5,436 nucleotides of DNA from UBA12403 sp043808565 (GCA_043808565.1 JAZDEQ010000072.1:1-5436), one strand, 5' to 3'. Shown: positions 1 to 4,937, counted from the first letter of the stretch. Program-made: numbers and translations. Notes: a model not told the origin generated them from the letters alone.

Positions 1-139
1 AGGGCTAACGCATTTAAATTCCCAACAAAAACGAGTATTGACAAGATTAATCAAGTCGGGAGTTACTAAAAAACACCTTTTCGACGTGACAAAAAATGAT
101 TTTTGTTAAAAACATTGAGGATTTAAATGCGTTAGCCCT
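1..139. repeat. Fold-back (MITE-like) element with 19-bp terminal inverted repeats
   Basis: Bases 1-19 (AGGGCTAACGCATTTAAAT) are the exact reverse complement of bases 121-139. Further in, AACAAAAA (24-31) can pair with TTTTTGTT (100-107), so the whole segment folds into one long hairpin with internal loops. No reading frame of useful length lies inside, so it would be non-autonomous if mobile. The left end coincides with the window edge, so a target duplication cannot be checked and the repeat may extend outward. It could instead be a large structured terminator, but no T-run follows either arm directly. Confidence 0.75.
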
Positions 140-238
140 GCCTTTGGTGGAGGGGAACTGTAGCGCTTTTTTGTTTTTGGGTCAAGATGGCTAGTCCTCT
201 TCACAATTTTAACTTTTTTTGTTATTCTTTTTTCGCGT
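140..238. other. Intergenic leader before tRNA-Leu(TAA)
   Basis: No gene is visible here. The segment contains T-rich runs and, in its second half, the predicted tRNA promoter. An imperfect C-rich/G-rich pairing near 136-156 is followed at a distance by a T-run near 168-178. It is too irregular to call a terminator. Confidence 0.5.
200..228 (+). promoter_or_regulatory. Predicted sigma70-type promoter of tRNA-Leu(TAA)
   Basis: TTCACA (200-205) matches the -35 consensus at 5 of 6 positions. It is followed after exactly 17 bases by TATTCT (223-228), preceded by TGT, an extended -10 arrangement. Transcription would start near 235, about four bases before the tRNA. The surrounding T-rich sequence makes chance matches possible. 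Confidence 0.45.
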
Positions 239-325
239 GGGCAAGTGGCGGAGCTGGTATACGCGGCAGACTTAAAATTTGCTGACCGTAAGGTCTCGTG
301 GGTTCGAGTCCCACCTTGCCCACCA
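239..325 (+). tRNA. tRNA-Leu(TAA)
   Basis: Acceptor strands GGGCAAG (239-245) and CTTGCCC (315-321) pair perfectly, followed by discriminator A and an encoded CCA (323-325). The anticodon stem GCAGA/TTTGC closes the loop CTTAAAA, giving anticodon TAA, which reads UUA leucine codons. The D-loop carries the usual GGTA, there is a long class II variable arm as expected for leucine, and the T-loop is TTCGAGT. The encoded CCA means no CCA addition is needed for first maturation. The sequence GGCGGAGCTGGTATACGCG in the D-arm is the closest local model for the undamaged D-arm of the broken tRNA-Leu copy near 4983. Confidence 0.97.
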
Positions 326-329
326 GCGT

Positions 330-358
330 TTGCTAAAAGTTAAAAGCGATGATATATT
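330..358 (+). promoter_or_regulatory. Predicted promoter ahead of the tRNA-Gly fragment and tRNA-Gly
   Basis: TTGCTA (330-335), a 17-base spacer and TATATT (353-358) preceded by TGA form a plausible extended -10 promoter. The start would lie near 365, only about ten bases before the broken tRNA-Gly 5' piece and about 75 bases before the intact gene. The promoter is therefore placed for the copy that is now broken, and the intact tRNA would be made as part of a longer precursor. Confidence 0.45.
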
Positions 359-374
359 ATTCCTCGCAAAAAAC

Positions 375-429
375 GCGGCAGTAGTTTCCACCGTCGCTCG
401 AGGCGAGCTATGGCGGACAAGCAGTGGTA
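375..429 (+). pseudogene. Truncated tRNA-Gly 5' fragment with a hairpin inserted in the D-loop
   Basis: GCGGCAGTAGTT (375-386) is identical to the first 12 bases of the intact tRNA-Gly at 442. CAGTGGTA (422-429) is identical to the next eight bases of that tRNA. Between them sits a 35-base insert (387-421). After base 429 the similarity stops, and the intact gene begins 12 bases later. The piece lacks the anticodon, T-arm and 3' acceptor strand, so it cannot be a working tRNA by itself. It is read as the remnant of a duplicated tRNA-Gly hit by a palindromic element. Confidence 0.8.
387..421. repeat. Palindromic insert in the D-loop of the tRNA-Gly fragment
   Basis: The 35-base insert has outer arms TCCACC (387-392) and GGCGGA (412-417), which pair with one mismatch. 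Its inner arms GCTCG (396-400) and CGAGC (404-408) pair perfectly around AGG. It ends in GGACAAG. The D-loop insert of the tRNA-Leu pseudogene ends in GGGCAAG at the equivalent place and also contains TTCGCTCGG/GTCGCTCGA-like sequence, so the two look like members of one family. Confidence 0.75.
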
Positions 430-441
430 AAATAAAACCAT

Positions 442-516
<75 letters not shown>

Positions 517-552
517 AAAACACCCTAGAAAATTCTAGGGTGTTTTTGTTTT
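517..552 (+). terminator. Rho-independent terminator of the tRNA block
   Basis: AAAACACCCTAGA pairs with TCTAGGGTGTTTT around a short A/T loop (near 530-533), and the T-run continues to 552. The hairpin starts directly after the tRNA-Gly CCA end, as expected for a tRNA operon terminator. The A-run before it could also let it work, more weakly, on the minus strand. Confidence 0.85.
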
Positions 553-575
553 AATTTTTCGGGATTGACCAATCA

Positions 576-630
576 CGGCTGTGCCCCGCGTAGTCCCGAG
601 ATTGTCGGGGGACGAAGTGGGGTCTGCCGT
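576..630. repeat. Long imperfect palindrome downstream of tRNA-Gly
   Basis: Nested arms can be read: ACGGC (576-580) with GCCGT (626-630), CCCC (585-588) with GGGG (619-622), then GTCCC/GGGAC-type pairing and an inner CCCGA-GATTG-TCGGG hairpin. The right arm runs into a copy of the tRNA-Gly 3' end. No T-run follows, so it is a repeat element and not an obvious terminator. Confidence 0.65.
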
Positions 631-634
631 TCCA
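621..634 (+). pseudogene. Duplicated 3' end of tRNA-Gly
   Basis: GGTCTGCCGTTCCA differs at a single base from the last 14 bases of the intact tRNA-Gly (503-516). It includes the CCA and lies 118 bases downstream of the real end. No other part of a tRNA is visible next to it, because the sequence to its left is the palindrome. It may be the far end of a disrupted tRNA-Gly copy, or an attachment-site-like duplication left by an integration event. The short length means chance cannot be wholly excluded, although it sits beside its parent gene. Confidence 0.6.
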
Positions 635-673
635 TTAAAAAATAAAACTCCCCGGGTTGCCCCGAGGAGTTTG
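635..673 (-). terminator. Rho-independent terminator of the minus-strand gene cluster
   Basis: On the minus strand AAACTCCTCGGG (672-661) pairs with CCCGGGGAGTTT (656-645) around a GCAA loop, with one C·A mismatch. A T-rich tail follows (646-635). It lies 14 bases after the stop codon of the coiled-coil gene, so it closes that transcript. On the plus strand the sequence after the hairpin is G-rich, so it is directional. Confidence 0.85.
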
Positions 674-686
674 GGTTTTCAAAAGG

Positions 687-1166
687 CTAGGCCAAACCAA
701 CTTTTTCATTAACCCGCAAGAGATGACTACGAACCGCAGCCGTTTCGGCATCAATGTAGTTTTTTAGTCGAGCAAAAGCATCGCCGTTTTTTACGACTTC
801 GTCGTGGACACGATCGATTTTGCTTTCCAGTCTTTGATCATTTGCTTGCAGTTCCTTTAACCGATCATCGACCACGGCAAATTTAAAATCAACATTATCA
901 AAACCTTGTTTGGTAATTAAGGCCAGATTTTCAATGGCAACATCGGTTTTGTTGAATCTGACGTCGTGACTATCAAGCCTTTTAGTCATTTTTTTAAAGC
1001 CAATCGTCAAATTATTAACCTTTTTGGTTAAACCACTAACCTTTCCCGTTAAACCACTAACGTTTTCGGTTAGACCACCTAGGTTATTAGCCAATCCATC
1101 CATTTTATTAGTTAGATCGCCTAGGTTATTAGCCAAACTATCTAAAGTTGTTTTGGTTTTTGCCAT
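687..1166 (-). CDS. Small heptad-repeat coiled-coil protein of unknown function
   Basis: This 159-residue protein has no signal peptide or membrane segment and is probably cytoplasmic. Residues about 8-60 are near-perfect seven-residue repeats of the type GLTxxVS with leucine/valine at core positions. Residues 60-155 continue as charged helix with hydrophobic spacing (DRLKELQ, RLESKIDRV). The whole chain is likely a long, oligomeric coiled coil. The ATG at 1166 (MAKTKTT) is chosen over a GTG start at 1187, because the extra codons coincide with a TGTTATAAT promoter element. The gene is last in the cluster, 22 bases after the upstream stop, and is followed by a terminator. It resembles the short coiled-coil hypothetical proteins frequent in CPR genomes. 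The function cannot be stated. Confidence 0.85.
   Translation of the reverse strand: MAKTKTTLDSLANNLGDLTNKMDGLANNLGGLTENVSGLTGKVSGLTKKVNNLTIGFKKMTKRLDSHDVRFNKTDVAIENLALITKQGFDNVDFKFAVVDDRLKELQANDQRLESKIDRVHDEVVKNGDAFARLKNYIDAETAAVRSHLLRVNEKVGLA
1027..1136. repeat. 21-base direct repeats encoding coiled-coil heptads
   Basis: GTTAAACCACTAAC occurs at 1027-1040 and 1048-1061, with a diverged copy at 1069-1079, each 21 bases apart. CCTAGGTTATTAGCCAA occurs at 1078-1094 and 1120-1136, 42 bases apart. The periods are one and two heptads, so the repeats keep frame and core register. Near identity at the DNA level points to recent duplication or slippage, not only selection on the protein. Confidence 0.85.
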
Positions 1167-1175
1167 AATATTTTG

Positions 1176-1184
1176 ATTATAACA
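1176..1184 (-). promoter_or_regulatory. Extended -10 promoter element for the coiled-coil gene
   Basis: The minus strand reads TGTTATAAT, a perfect extended -10 element, nine bases before the ATG at 1166. Transcription would start within about three bases of the start codon, giving a leaderless or nearly leaderless mRNA. No good -35 box is seen at 16-18 bases, which an extended -10 can tolerate. It would let this gene be expressed apart from the upstream genes. Confidence 0.5.
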
Positions 1185-1188
1185 CACT

Positions 1189-1413
1189 TTAAGCGGCGGC
1201 GGCTTCTGAAACTGGGGTTAATTTTTTATCACCGCCCTGCTTGGCCCAACGGTAGCCAGATTTACTACCACTCTTGAATTGCTCGCGGGCGACTCGTTCG
1301 ACAAATTGTCGCATTTCGTCCACATGAAAGTCATCGAGGCCAAAACGTTCAGCCAAGGTGTTGCATTCTGAAATAAGATTATGATACCAATTTTGAGTTT
1401 TTTCAGATTCCAT
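1189..1413 (-). CDS. Small hypothetical protein with a GxxSGYxxA motif
   Basis: This is a 74-residue soluble protein without a signal peptide. A helical first half is followed by AREQFKSGSKSGYRWAKQGG at about residues 43-62 and ends in a lysine/alanine tail. It aligns without gaps over about 36 residues to the 71-residue protein at 1501-1716. Shared positions include G at the start of the block and the signature RE-x-[FW]-[KQ]-[SN]-G-x-[KR]-SG-[YW]-x-x-A. The two are therefore likely diverged paralogues. The ATG at 1413 is the only reasonable start; no Shine-Dalgarno sequence precedes it, only TATAAAAAT. A fold-back separates it from its paralogue. The family is not recognised, and the function is unknown. 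Confidence 0.7.
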   Translation of the reverse strand: MESEKTQNWYHNLISECNTLAERFGLDDFHVDEMRQFVERVAREQFKSGSKSGYRWAKQGGDKKLTPVSEAAAA

Positions 1414-1428
1414 ATTTTTATAGATTTT

Positions 1429-1493
1429 GGGATTGGGGTTTGGGGATTAGGGAAGGAAACTTTTAAATTCCCCGAACCCTAAACCCCAATCCC
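1429..1493. repeat. 65-base fold-back of G-rich and C-rich arms
   Basis: The 26-base left arm (1429-1454, starting GGGATTGGGGTTTGGGG) and right arm (1468-1493) pair at 24 of 26 positions, two of them wobble, around a 13-base A/T-rich loop. It fills the gap between the two paralogous small genes. T5 follows the right arm on the plus strand only; on the minus strand, in which the genes are read, the hairpin is followed by AAAATC. It could shield or process the mRNA, or be an inserted palindromic repeat. The arms resemble telomere-like GGGGTT strings, but this is a hairpin and not a tandem array. Confidence 0.8.
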
Positions 1494-1500
1494 TTTTTAA

Positions 1501-1716
1501 TTAAGAATTATTAACTGCGGCCGGTAAAAGATTATTGCTCATTTTACCAACCGCTTGGATCCAGCCAGAACGATGGCCGTTTTGCCAAGCCTCGCGGAGC
1601 TTTTGATAAAAGACTTCGGCGAGCAAAGCGCAAACAGCCGGTTGAACGCCGTAAGCATAAGCCGTGCGTTCAAAATCATCCTGTTGGCACGAGAGAAAGT
1701 TTACGGTTTTTTTCAT
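1501..1716 (-). CDS. Small hypothetical protein, paralogue of the 1189-1413 product
   Basis: This 71-residue protein contains the block LREAWQNGHRSGWIQA at about residues 40-55, matching the signature of the 74-residue neighbour. Two cysteines (residues 10 and 29) lie in the N-terminal half. The ATG at 1716 (MKKTVNF) is preferred to an upstream TTG at 1761: it is the better start codon and limits the overlap with the LTD gene to 41 bases instead of 86. No Shine-Dalgarno sequence is evident, so coupling to translation of the upstream gene is likely. No family is recognised, and the function is unknown. Confidence 0.65.
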   Translation of the reverse strand: MKKTVNFLSCQQDDFERTAYAYGVQPAVCALLAEVFYQKLREAWQNGHRSGWIQAVGKMSNNLLPAAVNNS

Positions 1717-4651
1717 ATAGTTTTTTCTTTTTTTGCCATTGACCCCGCAAGGTATAGACAATTAAACCCAGAATAATTCCACTGCCAATGATTAGAGCGT
1801 TGCGCTGATTGTGATTTGCCGCTGTCGTCTTGCCAGTTGGTTCGTCTGAAATTCCGGAAACTAGAGCTGAATTTTCGATCGGAATTTTTTCAATATCTTC
1901 TGAAGATCTAGGTAAAAGATAGAAAGCGGTTTCAGTTTGTCCAACCAAACCAGTGACCGTAATTTTGTCCCCCGGTTTGATTTCGGAGAGATCAATATTG
2001 GTTCCGTCTTTAACTTTAATATCAACCAACCCAGCTTCGTTTTCTATGGTCAGTTGACCAGAAGATTTTTCCGTGACTGTCCCGGTTGTTCGAACTAATT
2101 GTCCGGCTAGTTTTTCTTCGACCACGGTTATATCAATGGTGGCGATGGGGACATTTTGTTCTAAAACAGTTATGGTATCGTCTTTGCCAATTTTAATTCT
2201 TGGTTCACCGCGGTTAGAACTAATTGTGCCAGAAATTTCCAAACGATCACCAATTTCTATTTCAGGAAAGTTGGCATCTGATTTATAGATTTGCATTCCC
2301 GAAGTTCCATCCAAAAGATAGAAAATTTGTGAGCTTAAGACACCGGGTTTTACGGCTACTACACCTTCGACAATAACTTTATTGTCACTACCGGCCGCTC
2401 TTGCCTCGGCCAGACTCACACGGGCAGGAGATTTTGTTTGAGAAGTTCGTTCGCTAGCGACGGTGACTCGTTCAGCCTCAGCCATTCCAGAATTTTCTGA
2501 TTCGAGAGTTTCCGAAAAAACATTCGGTTCATTTGGCGTAGGCTCATTGGCCCAGCGCCAGGTGTCACGGTCGCGCGCATAGACGAATTTTTTTGGCGCG
2601 TTTTCATATTGAGTTTCGTCGAGAAGATTTCCATCGGCCGCATAAAGCCGCACGGTTTCACTCCCCGAATTATTAAGAGCGAATTGAAAAGTTGGTCGAC
2701 CAATAGCCAAGAAAGATTGAGCTACCAAAATCGTGTGATCAGAGCAAGTCCAATCGTTTCCGGTCGCGTCTTCAAGTTTTACTCCAAAAATATCGATGTC
2801 GGCCGAACCATAATTTTCCAATTCAATAAATTCATCGGTTTCGTCTGAACCATCGGTATTCGGATAGAGCTCGGAAAGACGGATTGTCGAAGCCGTTGTT
2901 GTTTCGCCAGTTTCTTCGATCACAACTTCTGATTCATCATCCATTTCGTTTGTCTCCGTTGCCTCTCGAAGACCCGGAGCAGCCTGGTCGAAGGGCGCCG
3001 CCTCAAATGTTGCCTCCGCTGCCTCCGTCACTTCTTCGCTCTCCTCCAATGATTCAACTGTCGTAATCACATTTCCCAACCCTCTTGTCGGCGTCGTGGT
3101 TATCACGAACTCGCCATCAGTTTTTCGAGCCACAGAATTTGGATCACTGGCCGCCGGAATTTCTTCGTTACCATATTGAATTTGATCGATAATTTCTTCG
3201 TTTGGATCGAGAAGAATGATTGCGTCGCCGTCGTTGTTTAATGCCCCTGACGAGAATTCGGCGACGGCCGTCTGGCCGAAATAGAGATTGATATCTGGTA
3301 AAGAAATTTTTCGTCCCGAACCTTCGGAAATTTTCCAGCCAGTTAGAGAAACAATTTCATTGCTCGGATTTATAATTTCCACCCATTCTTTTTCGCCGCT
3401 GACTGGATCAGAGACAAACTCGTTGATGAGCAACGCACCAGGTAGATAAGAAACCGGCGACGGTTCTGCTAGAAAAGTTGCCGAAGATTCTGTTGCTGCC
3501 TCCGCTGCCTCTGGTGCTTCCGTTGCTTCCGTGGCAGTTGTTTCTTCTGACGACGATGTGGTTTCGGAAATATCTTCTGCCGTCGTTGCCTCCTCCGCTG
3601 CTATCGTTTCGATTGTTTCAGATGTAACGGTTTCGCTTACCCCAGAGGTTGAATAAGCTTCTTCTACGATTGCTGCCTCCGATGCCTCTGGTGCCTCTGT
3701 TGCCCCTGCAACTTCTCGAAGACCCTGAGCCGAGTCGAAGGGTGTTGCCGCTTCGTTCCCTTCAATCCCTTCCATCTCTTCTGTCCCTTCAATCCCTTCG
3801 TTTCCTGCCAAACCCGACAGAGAATTCTCCGCCTCGGAAAAACTCCCTGCCGTTGGTTTGTTGTTTTGTTCTGCCGAAGTCGTAACCGATAAACTTGTTT
3901 CGTTGGTTATCGGTTCGTCGACGGACGTGTCCGCTGTTGCCTCCGATGCCTCTGTTGCATTTGTTGCCTCCGTTGCCTCTGCGGCTTCTTGAAGACCCTG
4001 AGCCGAGTCGAAGGGTGTTGCCTCCGATACCGCCCCCGATTCCACCCACTCAACCACCCCCGGCGTTCCCAAGTCCGGCGCGCCAGAATCAAAGCCATTG
4101 GAAGATTCGGCCGCTGTCCAGGAAATAGAAATTGTGCCATCGGAAATTGGTTGAAGACGAGCCATGGAAATCGTTCCGGCCGTTGAAGTGCCGCCAAAGA
4201 AGGGCGCGCCACTTCCGGCCGAATCGATTAGACAACCGTCTTGATTTTTAAGATTTAAAGACAAACTCGAGTTAGAAAGCGAAACCGAAGTGGTGACATA
4301 ATTTGGTGGCGAGTTTAATACCGAGCTACTACTTTCTGCACTATAATTTGCGATCAAGTACACAGCCCGCGGTAATAACTGACTGCCATTAGGTAAAGTT
4401 AATTTTCCACCACTAGTTGCCGCACCTTCAATTGTCCAGCCGGATATGTCGACGACGTCATCGCTAGCATTGGCTATTTCCAACCACTCATCAACCGTGC
4501 TTTTGCTTGAGCCAGCCCAGCCGATTTCTGAGAAAAAGACAGTTGGTTGAATAATATTTGTACAAGTATTTTCTGCCGCGGCAAATTTTATGGTGTTGAA
4601 TGGGGAGATGACCAACAAAAATAAAATCGCCAGGCAGAGTAAGTGTTTCAT
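1676..4651 (-). CDS. Secreted, C-terminally anchored protein with three lamin-tail domains and two OB-like folds
   Basis: This is a 991-residue exported protein. Residues 1-26 are a signal peptide (hydrophobic LLCLAILFLLVIS, likely cleavage after AAA). LTD-like domains lie at about 36-145, 405-495 and 589-690, each with E-W/F-(L/V/I)-E-(I/L)-x-N followed by GWxI or GVKL-type strands and ending in D-x-I/L-D-(S/Q/E). Acidic linkers rich in E, A and T (about 203-400 and 530-588) separate them. Residues about 742-833 (VIVEGVVAVKPG, GDRLEISGTI) look like an OB-fold, and 838-925 like a second (LVRTTGTVT, GDKITVTGLV). A transmembrane helix (951-968) and a lysine-rich tail (971-984) anchor it with the bulk outside. 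LTDs in bacteria occur in surface and secreted proteins, often with nuclease or DNA-uptake parts, and OB-folds often bind nucleic acid. A DNA-binding surface role is only inferred. No catalytic motif is visible. The linkers carry three in-frame palindromic-repeat peptides. Confidence 0.9.
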   Translation of the reverse strand: MKHLLCLAILFLLVISPFNTIKFAAAENTCTNIIQPTVFFSEIGWAGSSKSTVDEWLEIANASDDVVDISGWTIEGAATSGGKLTLPNGSQLLPRAVYLIANYSAESSSSVLNSPPNYVTTSVSLSNSSLSLNLKNQDGCLIDSAGSGAPFFGGTSTAGTISMARLQPISDGTISISWTAAESSNGFDSGAPDLGTPGVVEWVESGAVSEATPFDSAQGLQEAAEATEATNATEASEATADTSVDEPITNETSLSVTTSAEQNNKPTAGSFSEAENSLSGLAGNEGIEGTEEMEGIEGNEAATPFDSAQGLREVAGATEAPEASEAAIVEEAYSTSGVSETVTSETIETIAAEEATTAEDISETTSSSEETTATEATEAPEAAEAATESSATFLAEPSPVSYLPGALLINEFVSDPVSGEKEWVEIINPSNEIVSLTGWKISEGSGRKISLPDINLYFGQTAVAEFSSGALNNDGDAIILLDPNEEIIDQIQYGNEEIPAASDPNSVARKTDGEFVITTTPTRGLGNVITTVESLEESEEVTEAAEATFEAAPFDQAAPGLREATETNEMDDESEVVIEETGETTTASTIRLSELYPNTDGSDETDEFIELENYGSADIDIFGVKLEDATGNDWTCSDHTILVAQSFLAIGRPTFQFALNNSGSETVRLYAADGNLLDETQYENAPKKFVYARDRDTWRWANEPTPNEPNVFSETLESENSGMAEAERVTVASERTSQTKSPARVSLAEARAAGSDNKVIVEGVVAVKPGVLSSQIFYLLDGTSGMQIYKSDANFPEIEIGDRLEISGTISSNRGEPRIKIGKDDTITVLEQNVPIATIDITVVEEKLAGQLVRTTGTVTEKSSGQLTIENEAGLVDIKVKDGTNIDLSEIKPGDKITVTGLVGQTETAFYLLPRSSEDIEKIPIENSALVSGISDEPTGKTTAANHNQRNALIIGSGIILGLIVYTLRGQWQKKKKLYEKNRKLSLVPTG
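2963..2998. repeat. Diverged in-frame palindromic repeat, third copy (PFDQAAPGLRE)
   Basis: The sequence TCTCGAAGACCC, then GGAGCAGCCT, then GGTCGAAGGG resembles the two copies at 3712 and 3985. It has three extra bases and substitutions in the middle. It encodes PFDQAAPGLRE (about residues 553-563) where the others encode PFDSAQGL(R/Q)E. The length difference is a multiple of three, so the frame is kept. Confidence 0.65.
3712..3749. repeat. In-frame palindromic repeat in the LTD gene, copy 1
   Basis: This 38-base unit is identical to the unit at 3985-4022 except at one base. Its core CCCTGAGCCGAGTCGAAGGG has complementary ends (CCCT/AGGG) with G·A pairs inside, and belongs to the widespread CCCTGAGC...GTCGAAGGG type of REP-like sequence (recalled, not searched). 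In this frame it encodes ATPFDSAQGLRE within the acidic linker (residues about 302-313), unlike the E/A/T-rich sequence around it. Confidence 0.8.
3985..4022. repeat. In-frame palindromic repeat in the LTD gene, copy 2
   Basis: This is the second copy of the 38-base unit, 273 bases (91 codons) from copy 1, with one difference (T for C, giving Q for R). It encodes ATPFDSAQGLQE at residues about 211-222, at the edge of the first linker. Both copies have the same orientation and frame. Confidence 0.8.
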
Positions 4652-4662
4652 ATCAGTAAAAA

Positions 4663-4668
4663 ATTATT
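4663..4668 (-). promoter_or_regulatory. Possible -10 box of the LTD gene
   Basis: The minus strand reads AATAAT (5 of 6 to consensus) 11 bases before the ATG at 4651. This predicts a leader of only about four or five bases. The -35 region at 17-18 bases is poor (TTCGCG), so the call is weak. The arrangement parallels the coiled-coil gene, where the -10 also lies about ten bases before the start. Confidence 0.25.
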
Positions 4669-4697
4669 AATGAACGCTTGGCCGTCGCGAACAGCCA

Positions 4698-4713
4698 TTC
4701 TCATTAATGAGAA
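4698..4713. promoter_or_regulatory. 16-base perfect palindrome upstream of the LTD gene
   Basis: TTCTCATTAATGAGAA is its own reverse complement and lies 47 bases upstream of the LTD start codon. Position and symmetry fit a binding site for a dimeric regulator, but no regulator gene is in view. It lies just outside the 156-base fold-back, so it may be a remnant of a repeat instead. Confidence 0.4.
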
Positions 4714-4717
4714 AAGA

Positions 4718-4873
4718 AACAACTCCCCTGTTACGAATTACGAAAAGTGTCGAAAATACGAATTTGGATTTTACTTCATGTTGAGGAACACCGCAGCGCA
4801 CCCTAACAATAATTAAAAAACAATATTTGTATATTCGTTACTTTTCGTAATTCGTAACTCTGGGGGAGTTGTT
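4718..4873. repeat. 156-base fold-back element
   Basis: Outer arms AACAACTCCCC (4718-4728) and GGGGAGTTGTT (4863-4873) pair perfectly. Next, the 18 bases starting TTACGAATTACG (4731-4748) pair with 4840-4857. Then CGAAAATACGAA (4751-4762) pairs at 10 of 12 positions with 4826-4837. The middle (4763-4825) is unpaired and has no gene. Arms with TTACGAATTACGAA-type words suggest a multicopy repeat, but only this copy is in the window. It fills most of the gap between the LTD gene and the tRNA-Leu locus. Confidence 0.85.
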
Positions 4874-4937
4874 GCTTCTTGTTGAGATCTAATTTCAGAA
4901 CACCATATTTTTTTCTTTTTGTCAATGGGCGAGCTGG

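Noticed and set aside
136..178. Terminator of an upstream gene
   Set aside because: C-rich and G-rich runs pair poorly and the T-run is displaced from them, so the call is not supported.
559..570. Possible inverted copy of the tRNA-Gly T-arm (CGGGATTGACC)
   Set aside because: Only 11 bases with a gap match, and T-arm sequence is common enough for chance. It is noted because it lies beside the tRNA-Gly fragments.
1429..1493. Telomere-like or CRISPR-like array
   Set aside because: The G-rich words form one inverted pair with a short loop. There are no regularly spaced direct repeats with distinct spacers here or elsewhere in the window.
2416..4212. Several open frames of 60-101 codons on both strands inside the LTD gene
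   Set aside because: They are shadows of the repetitive linker and domain codons (proline/leucine-rich or arginine/glycine-rich strings) and have no independent support.
4927..4937. Extra tRNA-Leu start (GGGCGAGCTGG) upstream of the pseudogene
   Set aside because: Only the acceptor-like word GGGCGAG is shared. The following bases do not continue as a tRNA, and the same word also occurs by chance at 5129-5135.
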